Below are positions 25,192 to 33,252 of a stretch of DNA of 64,000 nt, piece by piece. Where the stretch lies: the NCBI RefSeq assembly GCF_010747415.1, contig NZ_JAAGNZ010000002.1:806001-870000 (forward strand), given 5' to 3'. How positions within the stretch are numbered: position 1 is the first letter of the stretch; every line of letters starts with the position of its first letter. Source of the stretch: Spirosoma agri. GTDB lineage: Bacteria; Bacteroidota; Bacteroidia; Cytophagales; Spirosomataceae. The notes under the pieces are model-generated. The model did no database searches. It was not told the origin of the DNA and saw nothing but the letters and a program-made list of their open reading frames with translations. The position numbers and the translations under genes are program-made.

Positions 25192-26318
25192 GAGAGAATG
25201 ATCAGGTCGGTGGCGGATTCGGATAATTTAGTCAACAGCTGGTTGAAGGCATTGGTGCGCAAAATGACCTGAATCAGGGTAATGTGTGGTTTACCGATGC
25301 AAACTGTCGTAATGTTACGCTGTTCGACGGTTTCGGCAATGGCGTTGACAATATGGTTGCTCTTTATCTGAATGACTTCGGCCCCCAGTTCAGTAGCCAG
25401 TTTCAGGTTGTTGATCAAATGACGCTGTACGTCCAGCTTGATCCGGTCGGAATCTTCGGAAGGCGTCTGAACGTAAAGCACAAACCAGCGGGACTGATAG
25501 TAACTGGCCAGACGCGCCGTCTTGCGAATAACCCGTCGGGCTATTTCGTGATTACTGCTTATGGCCGCCAAAAATCGCTCCGGTTTCAACTGGGTGCCGG
25601 GAGCGACCTGCGTTTCAATCTTACGCTCAACGGCGGTGGCCACTTCTTTAAGCGCCAGTTCGCGCAGTTGTAGAATCTTGTCCGGCTGAAAAAAATTACC
25701 CAGTGCCGTTTCGACTTTCGCGCGGTCATAAATCTTACCGTCCTTAAGCCGTGTAATCAGCTCATCGGCGGTCAGGTCGATGTTGACGACTTCATCGGCC
25801 AGTTGCAGGATGCGGTCGGGAACGCGCTCGGCAACGTCGATGCCGGTGATTTGCCGAACGGACGTGTGAAGGCTCTCGATATGCTGAATGTTAACGGCAC
25901 TGATCACATTGATACCCGCATCCAGAATGTCCAGCACATCCTGCCAGCGTTTTTCATTTTTCGAACCGGGAATGTTCGTATGCGCCAGTTCATCGACGAT
26001 CACCAGCTCGGGGTGGAGGTTGATGACCGTCTGTAGGTCCATCTCGTCCAGTTCGCGCCCTTTGTAAAACAGCCGCCGACGGGCAATAACGGGCAATCCC
26101 GTGACCAGCGCCTGCGTTTCAGCCCGGTTATGCGTTTCGACAAAGCCGATCCTGACGTCAATTCCCCCGCGTAACAAGGCGTGGGCCTCCTGCAACATCC
26201 GATACGTTTTGCCGACCCCGGCGCTCATGCCAATATAAATCTTGAACTTCCCCCGCCTTGACTGACGGAGGAGGTTCAAAAAGTGCTCGGCATTCTGGTC
26301 GCGGTTGTCGCTCAGCAT
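25188..26318 (-). CDS. KdpD N-terminal sensor half (KdpD domain plus Usp domain)
   Basis: The protein of 376 residues matches only the cytoplasmic N-terminal part of E. coli KdpD. The Walker A-like loop reads IGMSAGVGKTYRMLQEA (residues about 27-43), followed by IGFVETHNRAET, LVIVDELAHTNIPGS and the SAVNIQHIESLH segment. A universal-stress-protein-like domain covers about residues 245-375. It has no membrane helices, HisKA or ATPase domain; the next gene, overlapping by four bases, supplies a kinase. In E. coli this region senses potassium and c-di-AMP or nucleotide signals. Here it probably acts as a soluble partner of the separate kinase. Confidence 0.9.
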   Translation of the reverse strand: MLSDNRDQNAEHFLNLLRQSRRGKFKIYIGMSAGVGKTYRMLQEAHALLRGGIDVRIGFVETHNRAETQALVTGLPVIARRRLFYKGRELDEMDLQTVINLHPELVIVDELAHTNIPGSKNEKRWQDVLDILDAGINVISAVNIQHIESLHTSVRQITGIDVAERVPDRILQLADEVVNIDLTADELITRLKDGKIYDRAKVETALGNFFQPDKILQLRELALKEVATAVERKIETQVAPGTQLKPERFLAAISSNHEIARRVIRKTARLASYYQSRWFVLYVQTPSEDSDRIKLDVQRHLINNLKLATELGAEVIQIKSNHIVNAIAETVEQRNITTVCIGKPHITLIQVILRTNAFNQLLTKLSESATDLIILS

Positions 26319-26335
26319 GACAAACTAGTGGACGG

Positions 26336-27478
26336 TTAAAATGATATGGCTAAACTGGTTGTCAATGAGGTGTTTGTGCGGCTAGGGTTGGTACTGGTCT
26401 CGAAGATAGCGTCCTGGCTGGAATAGACTTTGCCTTCGATTCGGAACACGGCTGTGGGCAAAATGAAGTAGTCGGCGTTCAGCGAATAGCCCCAGGTTTT
26501 GAACCCGTTTGCCGTTCCGGTAGCGATGATTACACCATTTTTGTCGTCGTAATACTCAACCCGTCCCGCTAGTTTCACCGCATCACTGACCGAATACCGC
26601 ACGATCGCTACCGGCGAATACCAGACGTAACGGCCGCTGCCTACCCGCTGTCCGTCCGAACCGATCGGCTTCCGATCAGAGCCAATGTCAAAACCCAGAA
26701 TGGTACTGATCGTCCCGTTCGGATTTAGTATCGCGTAGAAATTATTGAAAAAGCGCGACTGTTTCAGTGAATCGGGCCGGTCGCTGCCGAGAAACGTACT
26801 CCAATTCAGAACGACGTTGGCGCTGGGTTTATACTGCACCTGCGTGCTGATTGCCGGGCCGGTGTAGCCCGGTAGTTTTGCAATCCGTTGCCACCCATTG
26901 ACAACCGAACCAAGCAGCGTCCATTTTCCATTGGAAGTATTGTATGTCAACTTGGCTCCTGACAAATAATACGGTGAATTCTCGGCCAGCAGACTCCGGG
27001 TCAGCGTCCAGCAATCTTTCGAGATGGCGCTTTCAAAACCGATGTGCGATGTAAAAATACCCGCGTCCAGCCACAGATCGCGCGTTTTGCTGAGCTTTAC
27101 ACCCGCATTGGCCTCGTAAACATTTCTCAGCAACGGTTGCTCGGCGGTATAGTTGTACTGCGCATACGTACCCACCTGAATCGCCAGATTACCACGAACG
27201 CGCTCACTGGCGTAAGCGGCTTTGATGAAGGCCAGATTCACGTTAATTTCGCGGTTTCGCTTGTGGTTATAAAGAAAGCCGGGGCGTTCCTGACTGGTTT
27301 TCGGCGCCGTGAAATCGTGGGCGTAGTAGGCTTCTATGTAGCCGCTGACTGTCAGCGAATTTTGCACGGGTTGCACTGTACTTGTACTAGCGGTCGTATC
27401 GGTTGCCTGTTGCGCGAACGAAGGTTGTGCCATTGCTGAACCAGCGACAGCTAGCATGACGTAAACGGTGTATTTCAT
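26336..27478 (-). CDS. Outer-membrane beta-barrel porin of the kdp cluster
   Basis: The protein of 380 residues has a signal peptide (MKYTVYVMLAVAGSAMAQPSFAQ) followed by a Thr/Ser-rich linker and a series of amphipathic strands beginning SLTVSGYIEAYYAHDF. It ends in NTSLTTSLAISF, with the C-terminal Phe typical of outer-membrane barrels. It lies between kdpC and the KdpD sensor half. It probably supplies an outer-membrane pore for potassium to reach the Kdp ATPase, which is inference from location. Confidence 0.8.
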   Translation of the reverse strand: MKYTVYVMLAVAGSAMAQPSFAQQATDTTASTSTVQPVQNSLTVSGYIEAYYAHDFTAPKTSQERPGFLYNHKRNREINVNLAFIKAAYASERVRGNLAIQVGTYAQYNYTAEQPLLRNVYEANAGVKLSKTRDLWLDAGIFTSHIGFESAISKDCWTLTRSLLAENSPYYLSGAKLTYNTSNGKWTLLGSVVNGWQRIAKLPGYTGPAISTQVQYKPSANVVLNWSTFLGSDRPDSLKQSRFFNNFYAILNPNGTISTILGFDIGSDRKPIGSDGQRVGSGRYVWYSPVAIVRYSVSDAVKLAGRVEYYDDKNGVIIATGTANGFKTWGYSLNADYFILPTAVFRIEGKVYSSQDAIFETSTNPSRTNTSLTTSLAISF

Positions 27479-27506
27479 GATTTTTGTTGTACTCAGTTTA
27501 CAGGTC

Positions 27507-27582
27507 CGAATAGGCTCCGGCTATTCGGGTAATGGGAAAATTGTATAAAGTAATCCATTCGCAAACAGCCGGAGCCTGTTCG
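27507..27582. repeat. Palindromic element between porin and kdpC
   Basis: The arms CGAATAGGCTCCGGCT (27507-27522) and AGCCGGAGCCTGTTCG (27567-27582) pair with one mismatch around a 44-base loop. It lies within the kdp transcription unit, with no U-tract. Confidence 0.7.
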
Positions 27583-27591
27583 AGCCAATTG

Positions 27592-28155
27592 TTATTTTAG
27601 ACCATCCAGCGCTACGTTCAGTTTGAGAACGTTCACTTTCGATGGACCGAAGAGGCCGATAAACGGACCTTCCGTATGGTCATCGACCAGTTGATTCAAC
27701 CGCTCGGTGTTGATACCACGAACTTTTGCAATCCGGGCCACCTGAATTTTAGCAGCCTCGGGCGATAAGTCCGGGTCCAGCCCCGAACCTGATGCGGTTA
27801 CCAGTTCGGCCGGAATAGCGGCTTTCTGAATACCTGGATTATGAACCAGAAAGGTGTCGATACGAGCCTGAACTGCTTTCAGATAATCGGGGTTCGACGG
27901 ACCTTTGTTCGATCCGGCTGATCCGGCTGCGTTATACTCTACTGCCGACGGACGGCTGTTGAAGTAACGATCGTTGGTAAATTTCTGTCCGACCAATGCG
28001 TAGCCGACTACCTTACCGTTAACGACAACGGTTTCCCCTTTTCCTCCGCCGGGCGCGAACCGGCTGACACCCGCAATAACCAATGGATAAATGACTGAGA
28101 GTATCACCAGCAGTACAAGCGTAAGCCGAATGGCTGGTCCAATGTGATTTTTCAT
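27592..28155 (-). CDS. kdpC: KdpC subunit of the potassium-transporting ATPase
   Basis: KdpC is the single-span subunit that increases potassium affinity of the Kdp pump. The ATG at 28155 begins MKNHIGPAIRLTLVLLVILSVIYPL, the expected membrane anchor. The longer frame from 28302 crosses a palindromic repeat and is not credible. Family motifs are present: VGQKFTNDRYFNSRPSA, then SGSGLDPDLSPEAAKIQVARIAKVRG. The protein has 187 residues, which is normal. Confidence 0.93.
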   Translation of the reverse strand: MKNHIGPAIRLTLVLLVILSVIYPLVIAGVSRFAPGGGKGETVVVNGKVVGYALVGQKFTNDRYFNSRPSAVEYNAAGSAGSNKGPSNPDYLKAVQARIDTFLVHNPGIQKAAIPAELVTASGSGLDPDLSPEAAKIQVARIAKVRGINTERLNQLVDDHTEGPFIGLFGPSKVNVLKLNVALDGLK

Positions 28156-28170
28156 GAGTTTATTTTTTTT

Positions 28171-28262
28171 GTAGAGACCGGTCCGCCGTTGCGGCATTCC
28201 CATGCGTCTCCTGTGCGACAGCAAAAACCATCCGGTCATGAGACGCAATACCTTGCGTCTCT
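28171..28262. repeat. Composite palindromic element between kdpB and kdpC
   Basis: The left part (28171-28200) carries GTAGAGACCGGTC and GCGGCATTCC, also found in the element at 14876-14933. The right part ends in the hairpin GAGACGCAA/TTGCGTCTC (28240-28248, 28253-28261) and has CAGCAAAAACCATCCGG inside. The element at 62436-62513, read in reverse, has nearly the same interior. It appears to be a mixture of two repeat families. Confidence 0.7.
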
Positions 28263-28273
28263 TCGGGTCGTTA

Positions 28274-30358
28274 TTACACGAACAGGCCGACGACCAGATC
28301 AATTAATTTTATACCGATGAATGGCGCAACGATACCGCCTAAACCGTAGATGAACAGGTTCCGGCGAAGCAGGGCTGATGCGCCAATCGGTTTGTATTCA
28401 ACGCCACGCAGGGCCAGCGGAATCAGCATCGGAATAATGATCGCGTTGAAGATCACCGCCGACAGAATGGCTGATTCTGAACTGTGTAATTTCATGATGT
28501 TGATGGCCTGCAAAGCCGGGATCGACATTACGAACAGGGCGGGCACAATCGCGAAATATTTGGCTACGTCGTTGGCGATCGAAAAGGTTGTCAGCGTACC
28601 CCGCGTGATGAGCAACTGCTTACCAATTTCAACGATTTCGATCAGTTTCGTCGGGTCATTGTCCAGATCGACCATGTTACCCGCTTCTTTAGCGGCCTGC
28701 GTGCCGGAATTCATCGCCACACCTACGTCGGCCTGCGCCAGTGCCGGAGCGTCGTTCGTGCCATCGCCCATCATCGCGACGAGCTTGCCACCGGTTTGCT
28801 CGTGGCGGATGTAGTTCATTTTGTCTTCCGGTTTGGCTTCGGCGATGTAATCGTCTACTCCTGCTTTTTCAGCAATGAACTTGGCCGTTAGTGGGTTGTC
28901 GCCCGTCACCATCACCGTTTTTACGCCCATTTTCCGGAGTCGGTCAAAACGTTCCGAAATGCCGGGTTTGATAATGTCCTGCAATTCGATGACACCTTTC
29001 ACCACGTCATTTTCAGATACGACCAATGGCGTACCACCGTTGGCGGCAATCGTTTTGGCCTGTTCATCGGTTTCACCCGGAAACAGATTGCCAGCCCGCG
29101 TAACAATAGTCCGGATCGAATCCGTAGCGCCCTTGCGAATCCGAACAACCGAGCCGTTCTGACCAGTAGGCATATCGATCCCTGACGAACGCGTTTCGGC
29201 GGTGAACTTAATCATCGTTGCCCCATCGGTCGATAGTTTACTGGTCACTTTCGATCCCCAGTCTCCACTTCGGGCCAGTTCGACGATCGATTTACCTTCC
29301 GGCGTTTCGTCGGCCAGTGAGCTGAGCGCCGATGCCCGAATCATGTCCTCTTCGGAGACACCCGGAGCCGGATAGAAGTGGGTTGCCTTCCGGTTGCCGA
29401 TCGTGATCGTTCCGGTCTTGTCCAGCAGCAGCGTGTCGATGTCGCCCGCTGTTTCGACGGCACGGCCAGACTTCGCGATCACGTTTGCGCGTAAGGCGCG
29501 GTCCATGCCCGCAATCCCGATCGCCGATAACAGACCGCCAATCGTGGTGGGAATCAGGCAGACAAAGAGCGAGATCAGCGCGGCAATCGTGATCGGTGTG
29601 TTGGCGTACTCCGCGAACGGTTTCAACGCAACGCAGACAATGATGAAGATCAGCGTGAACCCCGCCAATAGAATCGTCAGCGCAATCTCGTTCGGCGTTT
29701 TCTGGCGACTCGCCCCTTCGACCAGCGCAATCATCTTGTCGAGAAACGACTCACCAGGCTGCGTTGTGACCTGCACTTTGATGCGGTCAGATAGTACTTT
29801 GGTGCCGCCCGTCACCGACGATTTATCGCCACCCGCTTCGCGAATCACCGGCGCAGATTCGCCCGTAATGGCTGACTCGTCGATCGTTGCCAGTCCTTCG
29901 ATAATTTCACCATCGGATGGGATAATGTCGCCCGGTTCGCAGAGAAATATGTCGCCTTTCACGAGTTGGGCCGACGAGATGGTTTCCACTTCGTTCGTGT
30001 ACATCGTGCCGACCGAACGGATCACTTTCGCTGGCGTTTCCTGACGCGTTTTGCGTAACGATTCCGCTTGCGCTTTACCCCGCGCTTCGGCAATGGCTTC
30101 GGCGAAGTTGGCGAACAGAATTGTCAATAGCAGAATAAACGTGATGGCTATGTTATAAGCCAGTGATCCCTGTGATGTATCGCCCGTTGTGGCAATATAA
30201 GCCGTTACCAGTACCATGACGACGGTGCCAATTTCGACGGTAAACATGACCGGATTCTTAATCAGAATCGAGGGGCTTAATTTGACAAATGACTCCCGAA
30301 TTGCGGTGCCAACGAGTTCGCGCTGGAACAGTGAAGGAGATGAATTTTGCTTTGTCAT
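28274..30358 (-). CDS. kdpB: KdpB, catalytic P-type ATPase subunit
   Basis: KdpB hydrolyses ATP to drive potassium import through KdpA. The 694-residue protein shows the TGES actuator motif ([13 protein letters not shown]), the phosphorylation site [11 protein letters not shown] at about residue 312, and the hinge [21 protein letters not shown]. Length and order are normal. Its ATG is 31 bases from the ATG of the divergent TumA-like gene, and the kdp transcript has to cross the toxin-antitoxin genes to reach it from kdpA. Confidence 0.96.
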   Translation of the reverse strand: MTKQNSSPSLFQRELVGTAIRESFVKLSPSILIKNPVMFTVEIGTVVMVLVTAYIATTGDTSQGSLAYNIAITFILLLTILFANFAEAIAEARGKAQAESLRKTRQETPAKVIRSVGTMYTNEVETISSAQLVKGDIFLCEPGDIIPSDGEIIEGLATIDESAITGESAPVIREAGGDKSSVTGGTKVLSDRIKVQVTTQPGESFLDKMIALVEGASRQKTPNEIALTILLAGFTLIFIIVCVALKPFAEYANTPITIAALISLFVCLIPTTIGGLLSAIGIAGMDRALRANVIAKSGRAVETAGDIDTLLLDKTGTITIGNRKATHFYPAPGVSEEDMIRASALSSLADETPEGKSIVELARSGDWGSKVTSKLSTDGATMIKFTAETRSSGIDMPTGQNGSVVRIRKGATDSIRTIVTRAGNLFPGETDEQAKTIAANGGTPLVVSENDVVKGVIELQDIIKPGISERFDRLRKMGVKTVMVTGDNPLTAKFIAEKAGVDDYIAEAKPEDKMNYIRHEQTGGKLVAMMGDGTNDAPALAQADVGVAMNSGTQAAKEAGNMVDLDNDPTKLIEIVEIGKQLLITRGTLTTFSIANDVAKYFAIVPALFVMSIPALQAINIMKLHSSESAILSAVIFNAIIIPMLIPLALRGVEYKPIGASALLRRNLFIYGLGGIVAPFIGIKLIDLVVGLFV

Positions 30359-30363
30359 TTTTG

Positions 30364-30371
30364 TATCTTTG
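30364..30371 (+). promoter_or_regulatory. Bacteroidota -7 promoter box (TATCTTTG) of the toxin-antitoxin pair
   Basis: This TAnnTTTG match lies 18 bases ahead of the ATG at 30390 and points away from kdpB. It suggests the pair has its own promoter, inside the kdp transcription unit on the opposite strand. Confidence 0.6.
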
Positions 30372-30389
30372 ATAAAAACGTAATTCGTT

Positions 30390-30686
30390 ATGACGGTTCA
30401 ACAAACATCCGTTGAGAACATCTTCCACGAGATGGGCTATACATCCAGCACGGACTATGCCATCAAAAAGGTACGGGAAGAGCTCTTGTACGAGCTTAAA
30501 GTCTGTATGGAACGGATTGAAAAATTTGAAGAAAAATATGGTGTGAGCTATGATGAATTTTCCAAGCGGTTTAGTGAACTGACTCAGTTTGGGCTGTTTG
30601 AGCGTGAAGATGATAGCATGGACTGGCGGGCCGAACTTACCGTGCTACGGGGCGTTGAGAAACGATTGACCCTGCTGGTGAAATGA
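30390..30686 (+). CDS. TumA-like antitoxin candidate
   Basis: This 98-residue protein is helical and highly charged. It includes [20 protein letters not shown] and [20 protein letters not shown], then [20 protein letters not shown]. The pattern fits the small antitoxin partner of TumE-type toxins, but the match is from general resemblance and from the neighbour. Its stop overlaps the toxin ATG by four bases (ATGA at 30683). The gene appears more AT-rich than the surrounding kdp genes, which hints at acquisition. It lies on the strand opposite to kdp. Confidence 0.6.
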   Translation: MTVQQTSVENIFHEMGYTSSTDYAIKKVREELLYELKVCMERIEKFEEKYGVSYDEFSKRFSELTQFGLFEREDDSMDWRAELTVLRGVEKRLTLLVK

Positions 30687-31033
30687 TTCATAATTTTCAC
30701 TCGTTTCGCCATCTGATTGTCGCATCTACATCGTTTGAACCAGTCCACCGGCCAGAGATCACACAGGTGCGAGGTCATCTGATCTTCACCGACCAGTCAG
30801 TGCTACATGTGCGTGAAAATTACATTGTTGCTACTGGCTGGATCGACTACTCCTATCACTGGCAAACGGATACGCATCAATTTATTCACCGTTGGGACAA
30901 TGCTCACCCGGTCGATCTATCAACTTCTCCGCACCATCAGCATATTGGCTCAGAAAATAATGTTCACCCTTCTGAACCAATGACGCTCGAAAAAGTCCTC
31001 GCTTTCATTGCCAGTCGCATCACTTCAGACTAA
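30683..31033 (+). CDS. TumE-like toxin candidate (DUF6516 type)
   Basis: The 116-residue protein contains RGHLIFTDQSVLHVRENYIV, a central WIDYSYHWQT strand, and the terminal block FIHRWDNAHPVDLSTSPHHQHIGSENN with a His-rich motif. This is the layout of TumE-family toxins (DUF6516), in which the PHHxH segment is strongly conserved. It overlaps the antitoxin gene by four bases at its start. Its last 14 bases overlap the 3' end of kdpA on the other strand. The toxic activity is not known from sequence. Confidence 0.62.
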   Translation: MIHNFHSFRHLIVASTSFEPVHRPEITQVRGHLIFTDQSVLHVRENYIVATGWIDYSYHWQTDTHQFIHRWDNAHPVDLSTSPHHQHIGSENNVHPSEPMTLEKVLAFIASRITSD

Positions 31034-32723
31034 AATATTCGGCCAGCGGTCCCAGCGCCAGTGCCGGGAAGAACGAGAGTGCGGTAATGATAAGGATGAC
31101 GGCGAAGGTCATGAGTCCGAAGGTGACCGTATCGGTCGGTAGCGTTCCTGACGATTCGGGTACGAACTTTTTGTTCGCCAGCAGACCCGCAATCGCTACT
31201 GGCCCGATGATTGGAATGAACCGGCCCAGAATCAGCACGATACCCGTTGCGTAGTTCCAGAAAAAGTTATTGTCGCCAAGTCCTTCGAAGCCCGAACCGT
31301 TGTTGGCGTTCGCGGACGTGAACTCATACAGCAGTTCCGTAAAGCCGTGATTCGTTGGGTTGTTGAGCCAGGCCGATGGTTTGACGAGCCAGGCTGCATC
31401 GCCATAATGAACAAACAGCCAGGCCGCCAAAGCCGTACCACCTTTCACGAGCAACGTACTCAGCAGGGCCACGATAGACGCAATTTTGATTTCCCGCGCT
31501 TCGACCTTCCGTCCGAACAATTCCGGCGTTCGACCGACCATTAATCCAGAAATAAAGACGGCGATGATCAGGTAATAATAGTAGTTCAGGAAACCGACAC
31601 CGCAACCGCCGTAGAACGCGTTGGTCATCATGCCGAGCAGTTCCATCGTACCCGACAGAGCCATCGACGAATCGTGCATGGAGTTGACCGACCCGGTCGA
31701 AATAATCGTCGTCATGATACTCCAGTACGCCGACGCCAGTGGCCCGAACCGAGCCTCCTTGCCTTCCATCGCACCCGTGGGCTGACCTACACCCAGTTGC
31801 GCAATGGCGGGGTTACCATGCACTTCGGTGATCAGCGTAGGAATGAGTAGACAGAGCATACCGAGCGTCATGACGCCGTAGATGACCCACGTAAACCGCC
31901 GACGATTGATCAAAAAGCCCAGGGCGAAGAGCATTGCAATCGGTAAAATTACCTGCGCTATCATTTCAACCATGTTGGTAAAATAGCTGGGGTTTTCGAG
32001 GGGGTGCGCCGAGTTGGCCCCGAACCAGCCTCCACCGTTGGTCCCGACGTGTTTGATCGCAATCATGCCCGCTGCTGGTCCGCGCGAAACGCCGACCGTG
32101 TCGCCCTGCATCGTCACGATACTGTCCTTACCGTCGAAACTGGCCGGGGTACCATTGAACGCCAGGAGTAGGGCTACTACAAACGCAATGGGCAATAAAA
32201 TTCGGGTAAGCGCCTTCACGAAAAATACGTAGAAGTTGCCGACCGTATCAACCACTTTGGGCAGAAACGACCGGATGATCAGCAGAAGCGAAGCGATACC
32301 CGTTGCGGCTGACGTAAACATCAGAAAGTTCATGACGAATAACTGGGTCAGGTAGGTTGCGCCCGATTCGCCGGAATAGTGCTGCAAATCGCAGTTGACC
32401 ATAAAGCTGATCGCCGTATTAAAGGCCAGGTCCGGCGTCATGGATGGGTTGCCGTCTGGATTGAGCGGCAGCGTACCTTGCAATAGCAATAGCGTAAAGG
32501 CGAAGGCCAGCCATACGGCGTTGATCGTCAGGAGGGCGGCAAGGTTTTCTTTCCAGTTCATTTCGCGGGTCGGGTCAATGCCGCCGATGCGATAAATGAA
32601 CCGTTCCAGCGGCCCGTTGGCCGATTCAGGTCGAAAGACGTTGGCAATGTAGTTGCCCAGTGGGATGGCCAGCAGAACGGTTAGCCCGTACATGGCCACA
32701 ACGCCCAGTAATTCAGTTGACAT
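31020..32723 (-). CDS. kdpA: KdpA, potassium channel-like subunit
   Basis: KdpA forms the potassium-selective pathway of the Kdp pump. The 567-residue protein has about ten helices. The filter-like loops are visible: NTAISFMVNCDLQHYSGES, KHVGTNGGGWFGANSAHPLENP, GSVNSMHDSSMALSG and SANANNGSGFEGLG. The ends agree with the family. kdpF lies 90 bases upstream, and the toxin-antitoxin pair follows on the opposite strand before kdpB. Confidence 0.96.
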   Translation of the reverse strand: MSTELLGVVAMYGLTVLLAIPLGNYIANVFRPESANGPLERFIYRIGGIDPTREMNWKENLAALLTINAVWLAFAFTLLLLQGTLPLNPDGNPSMTPDLAFNTAISFMVNCDLQHYSGESGATYLTQLFVMNFLMFTSAATGIASLLLIIRSFLPKVVDTVGNFYVFFVKALTRILLPIAFVVALLLAFNGTPASFDGKDSIVTMQGDTVGVSRGPAAGMIAIKHVGTNGGGWFGANSAHPLENPSYFTNMVEMIAQVILPIAMLFALGFLINRRRFTWVIYGVMTLGMLCLLIPTLITEVHGNPAIAQLGVGQPTGAMEGKEARFGPLASAYWSIMTTIISTGSVNSMHDSSMALSGTMELLGMMTNAFYGGCGVGFLNYYYYLIIAVFISGLMVGRTPELFGRKVEAREIKIASIVALLSTLLVKGGTALAAWLFVHYGDAAWLVKPSAWLNNPTNHGFTELLYEFTSANANNGSGFEGLGDNNFFWNYATGIVLILGRFIPIIGPVAIAGLLANKKFVPESSGTLPTDTVTFGLMTFAVILIITALSFFPALALGPLAEYFSLK

Positions 32724-32813
32724 CTGTTTAAAAACGAGAGTGAGAAAGAGCGAAAGAGTGCCGTTTCCGACGTTGAAGCCGCAACACTAAATGCGACCCT
32801 GCCTCTTGTTGGG

Positions 32814-32894
32814 TTAAAAATTTTCTGGTTTGATCAGGACGTACAGCATGTACGCGAAAACCAGCAATGCGATGATAAATAAGCCTGTGAGCAT
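32814..32894 (-). CDS. kdpF: KdpF small membrane subunit
   Basis: A 26-residue open frame from the ATG at 32894 encodes a single membrane helix (MLTGLFIIALLVFAYMLYVL) and ends IKPENF. This matches the usual KdpF pattern, a helix followed by a short basic tail with PE.F. KdpF stabilises the KdpABC complex in E. coli. It precedes kdpA in the normal order. Confidence 0.85.
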   Translation of the reverse strand: MLTGLFIIALLVFAYMLYVLIKPENF

Positions 32895-32957
32895 GCGTAT
32901 TGAGCGAAAGCGTGAAGTGGCGAATGAGTAGTTGCGATCTGCCTGTAATCATTCACT

Positions 32958-33056
32958 CATGGTACAATCGATCTAAATGTGTTCAAACCATTTGATGAAT
33001 TTATAGAAGAAGGTGAAGCAGATCACCGCCGTTGCAACGAGGAGGACGATTTCCAT
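32958..33056 (-). CDS. Possible small membrane peptide upstream of kdpF
   Basis: A 32-residue frame from the ATG at 33056 starts MEIVLLVATAVICFTFFY, a plausible membrane helix, and ends with a polar tail (NSSNGLNTFRSIVP). In the next frame the tail would read KFIKWFEHI and stop, which looks more like a natural membrane-peptide end. A one-base deletion in the tail is therefore possible. It lies 63 bases upstream of kdpF in the same direction. I do not know a named family. Confidence 0.35.
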
Positions 33057-33076
33057 AAAAGCAATTCCGTTTAGTT

Positions 33077-33093
33077 CGAACAGGGTATGCCAA
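33077..33093 (-). promoter_or_regulatory. Weak sigma-54 promoter candidate for kdp
   Basis: The minus strand reads TTGGCATACCCTGTTCG. The -24 half (TTGGCA) is good, but the -12 half has TTCG where TTGC is expected. The position is right: 20 bases before the small peptide gene and downstream of an NtrC-type regulator gene. It is a candidate only. Confidence 0.3.
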
Positions 33094-33203
33094 AAAGCAG
33101 TCCACAGCGTAGGTAGTAGAAAAACAATATGCGTATTGTGTTGATAGTTAAGTGATTATTAATAAGATGGATGTGGGGCTGAGACCGCATAGCTCCGCTG
33201 ACC

Positions 33204-33235
33204 TTCTCATTTTGACAAGGTCTATTCTCATTTTG
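33204..33235 (-). promoter_or_regulatory. Paired repeats, possible enhancer sites ahead of kdp
   Basis: TTCTCATTTTG occurs at 33204-33214 and again at 33225-33235, 21 bases apart (two helical turns). They lie about 110-150 bases upstream of the candidate sigma-54 promoter, the usual distance for activator sites. The regulator gene ends 18 bases away. Confidence 0.4.
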
Positions 33236-33252
33236 GGAATGCTGAATTAGGG

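Noticed and set aside
28156..28302. 49-codon N-terminal extension of kdpC
   Set aside because: It is translated palindromic repeat sequence and overlaps kdpB; KdpC proteins begin at the membrane anchor found at 28155.
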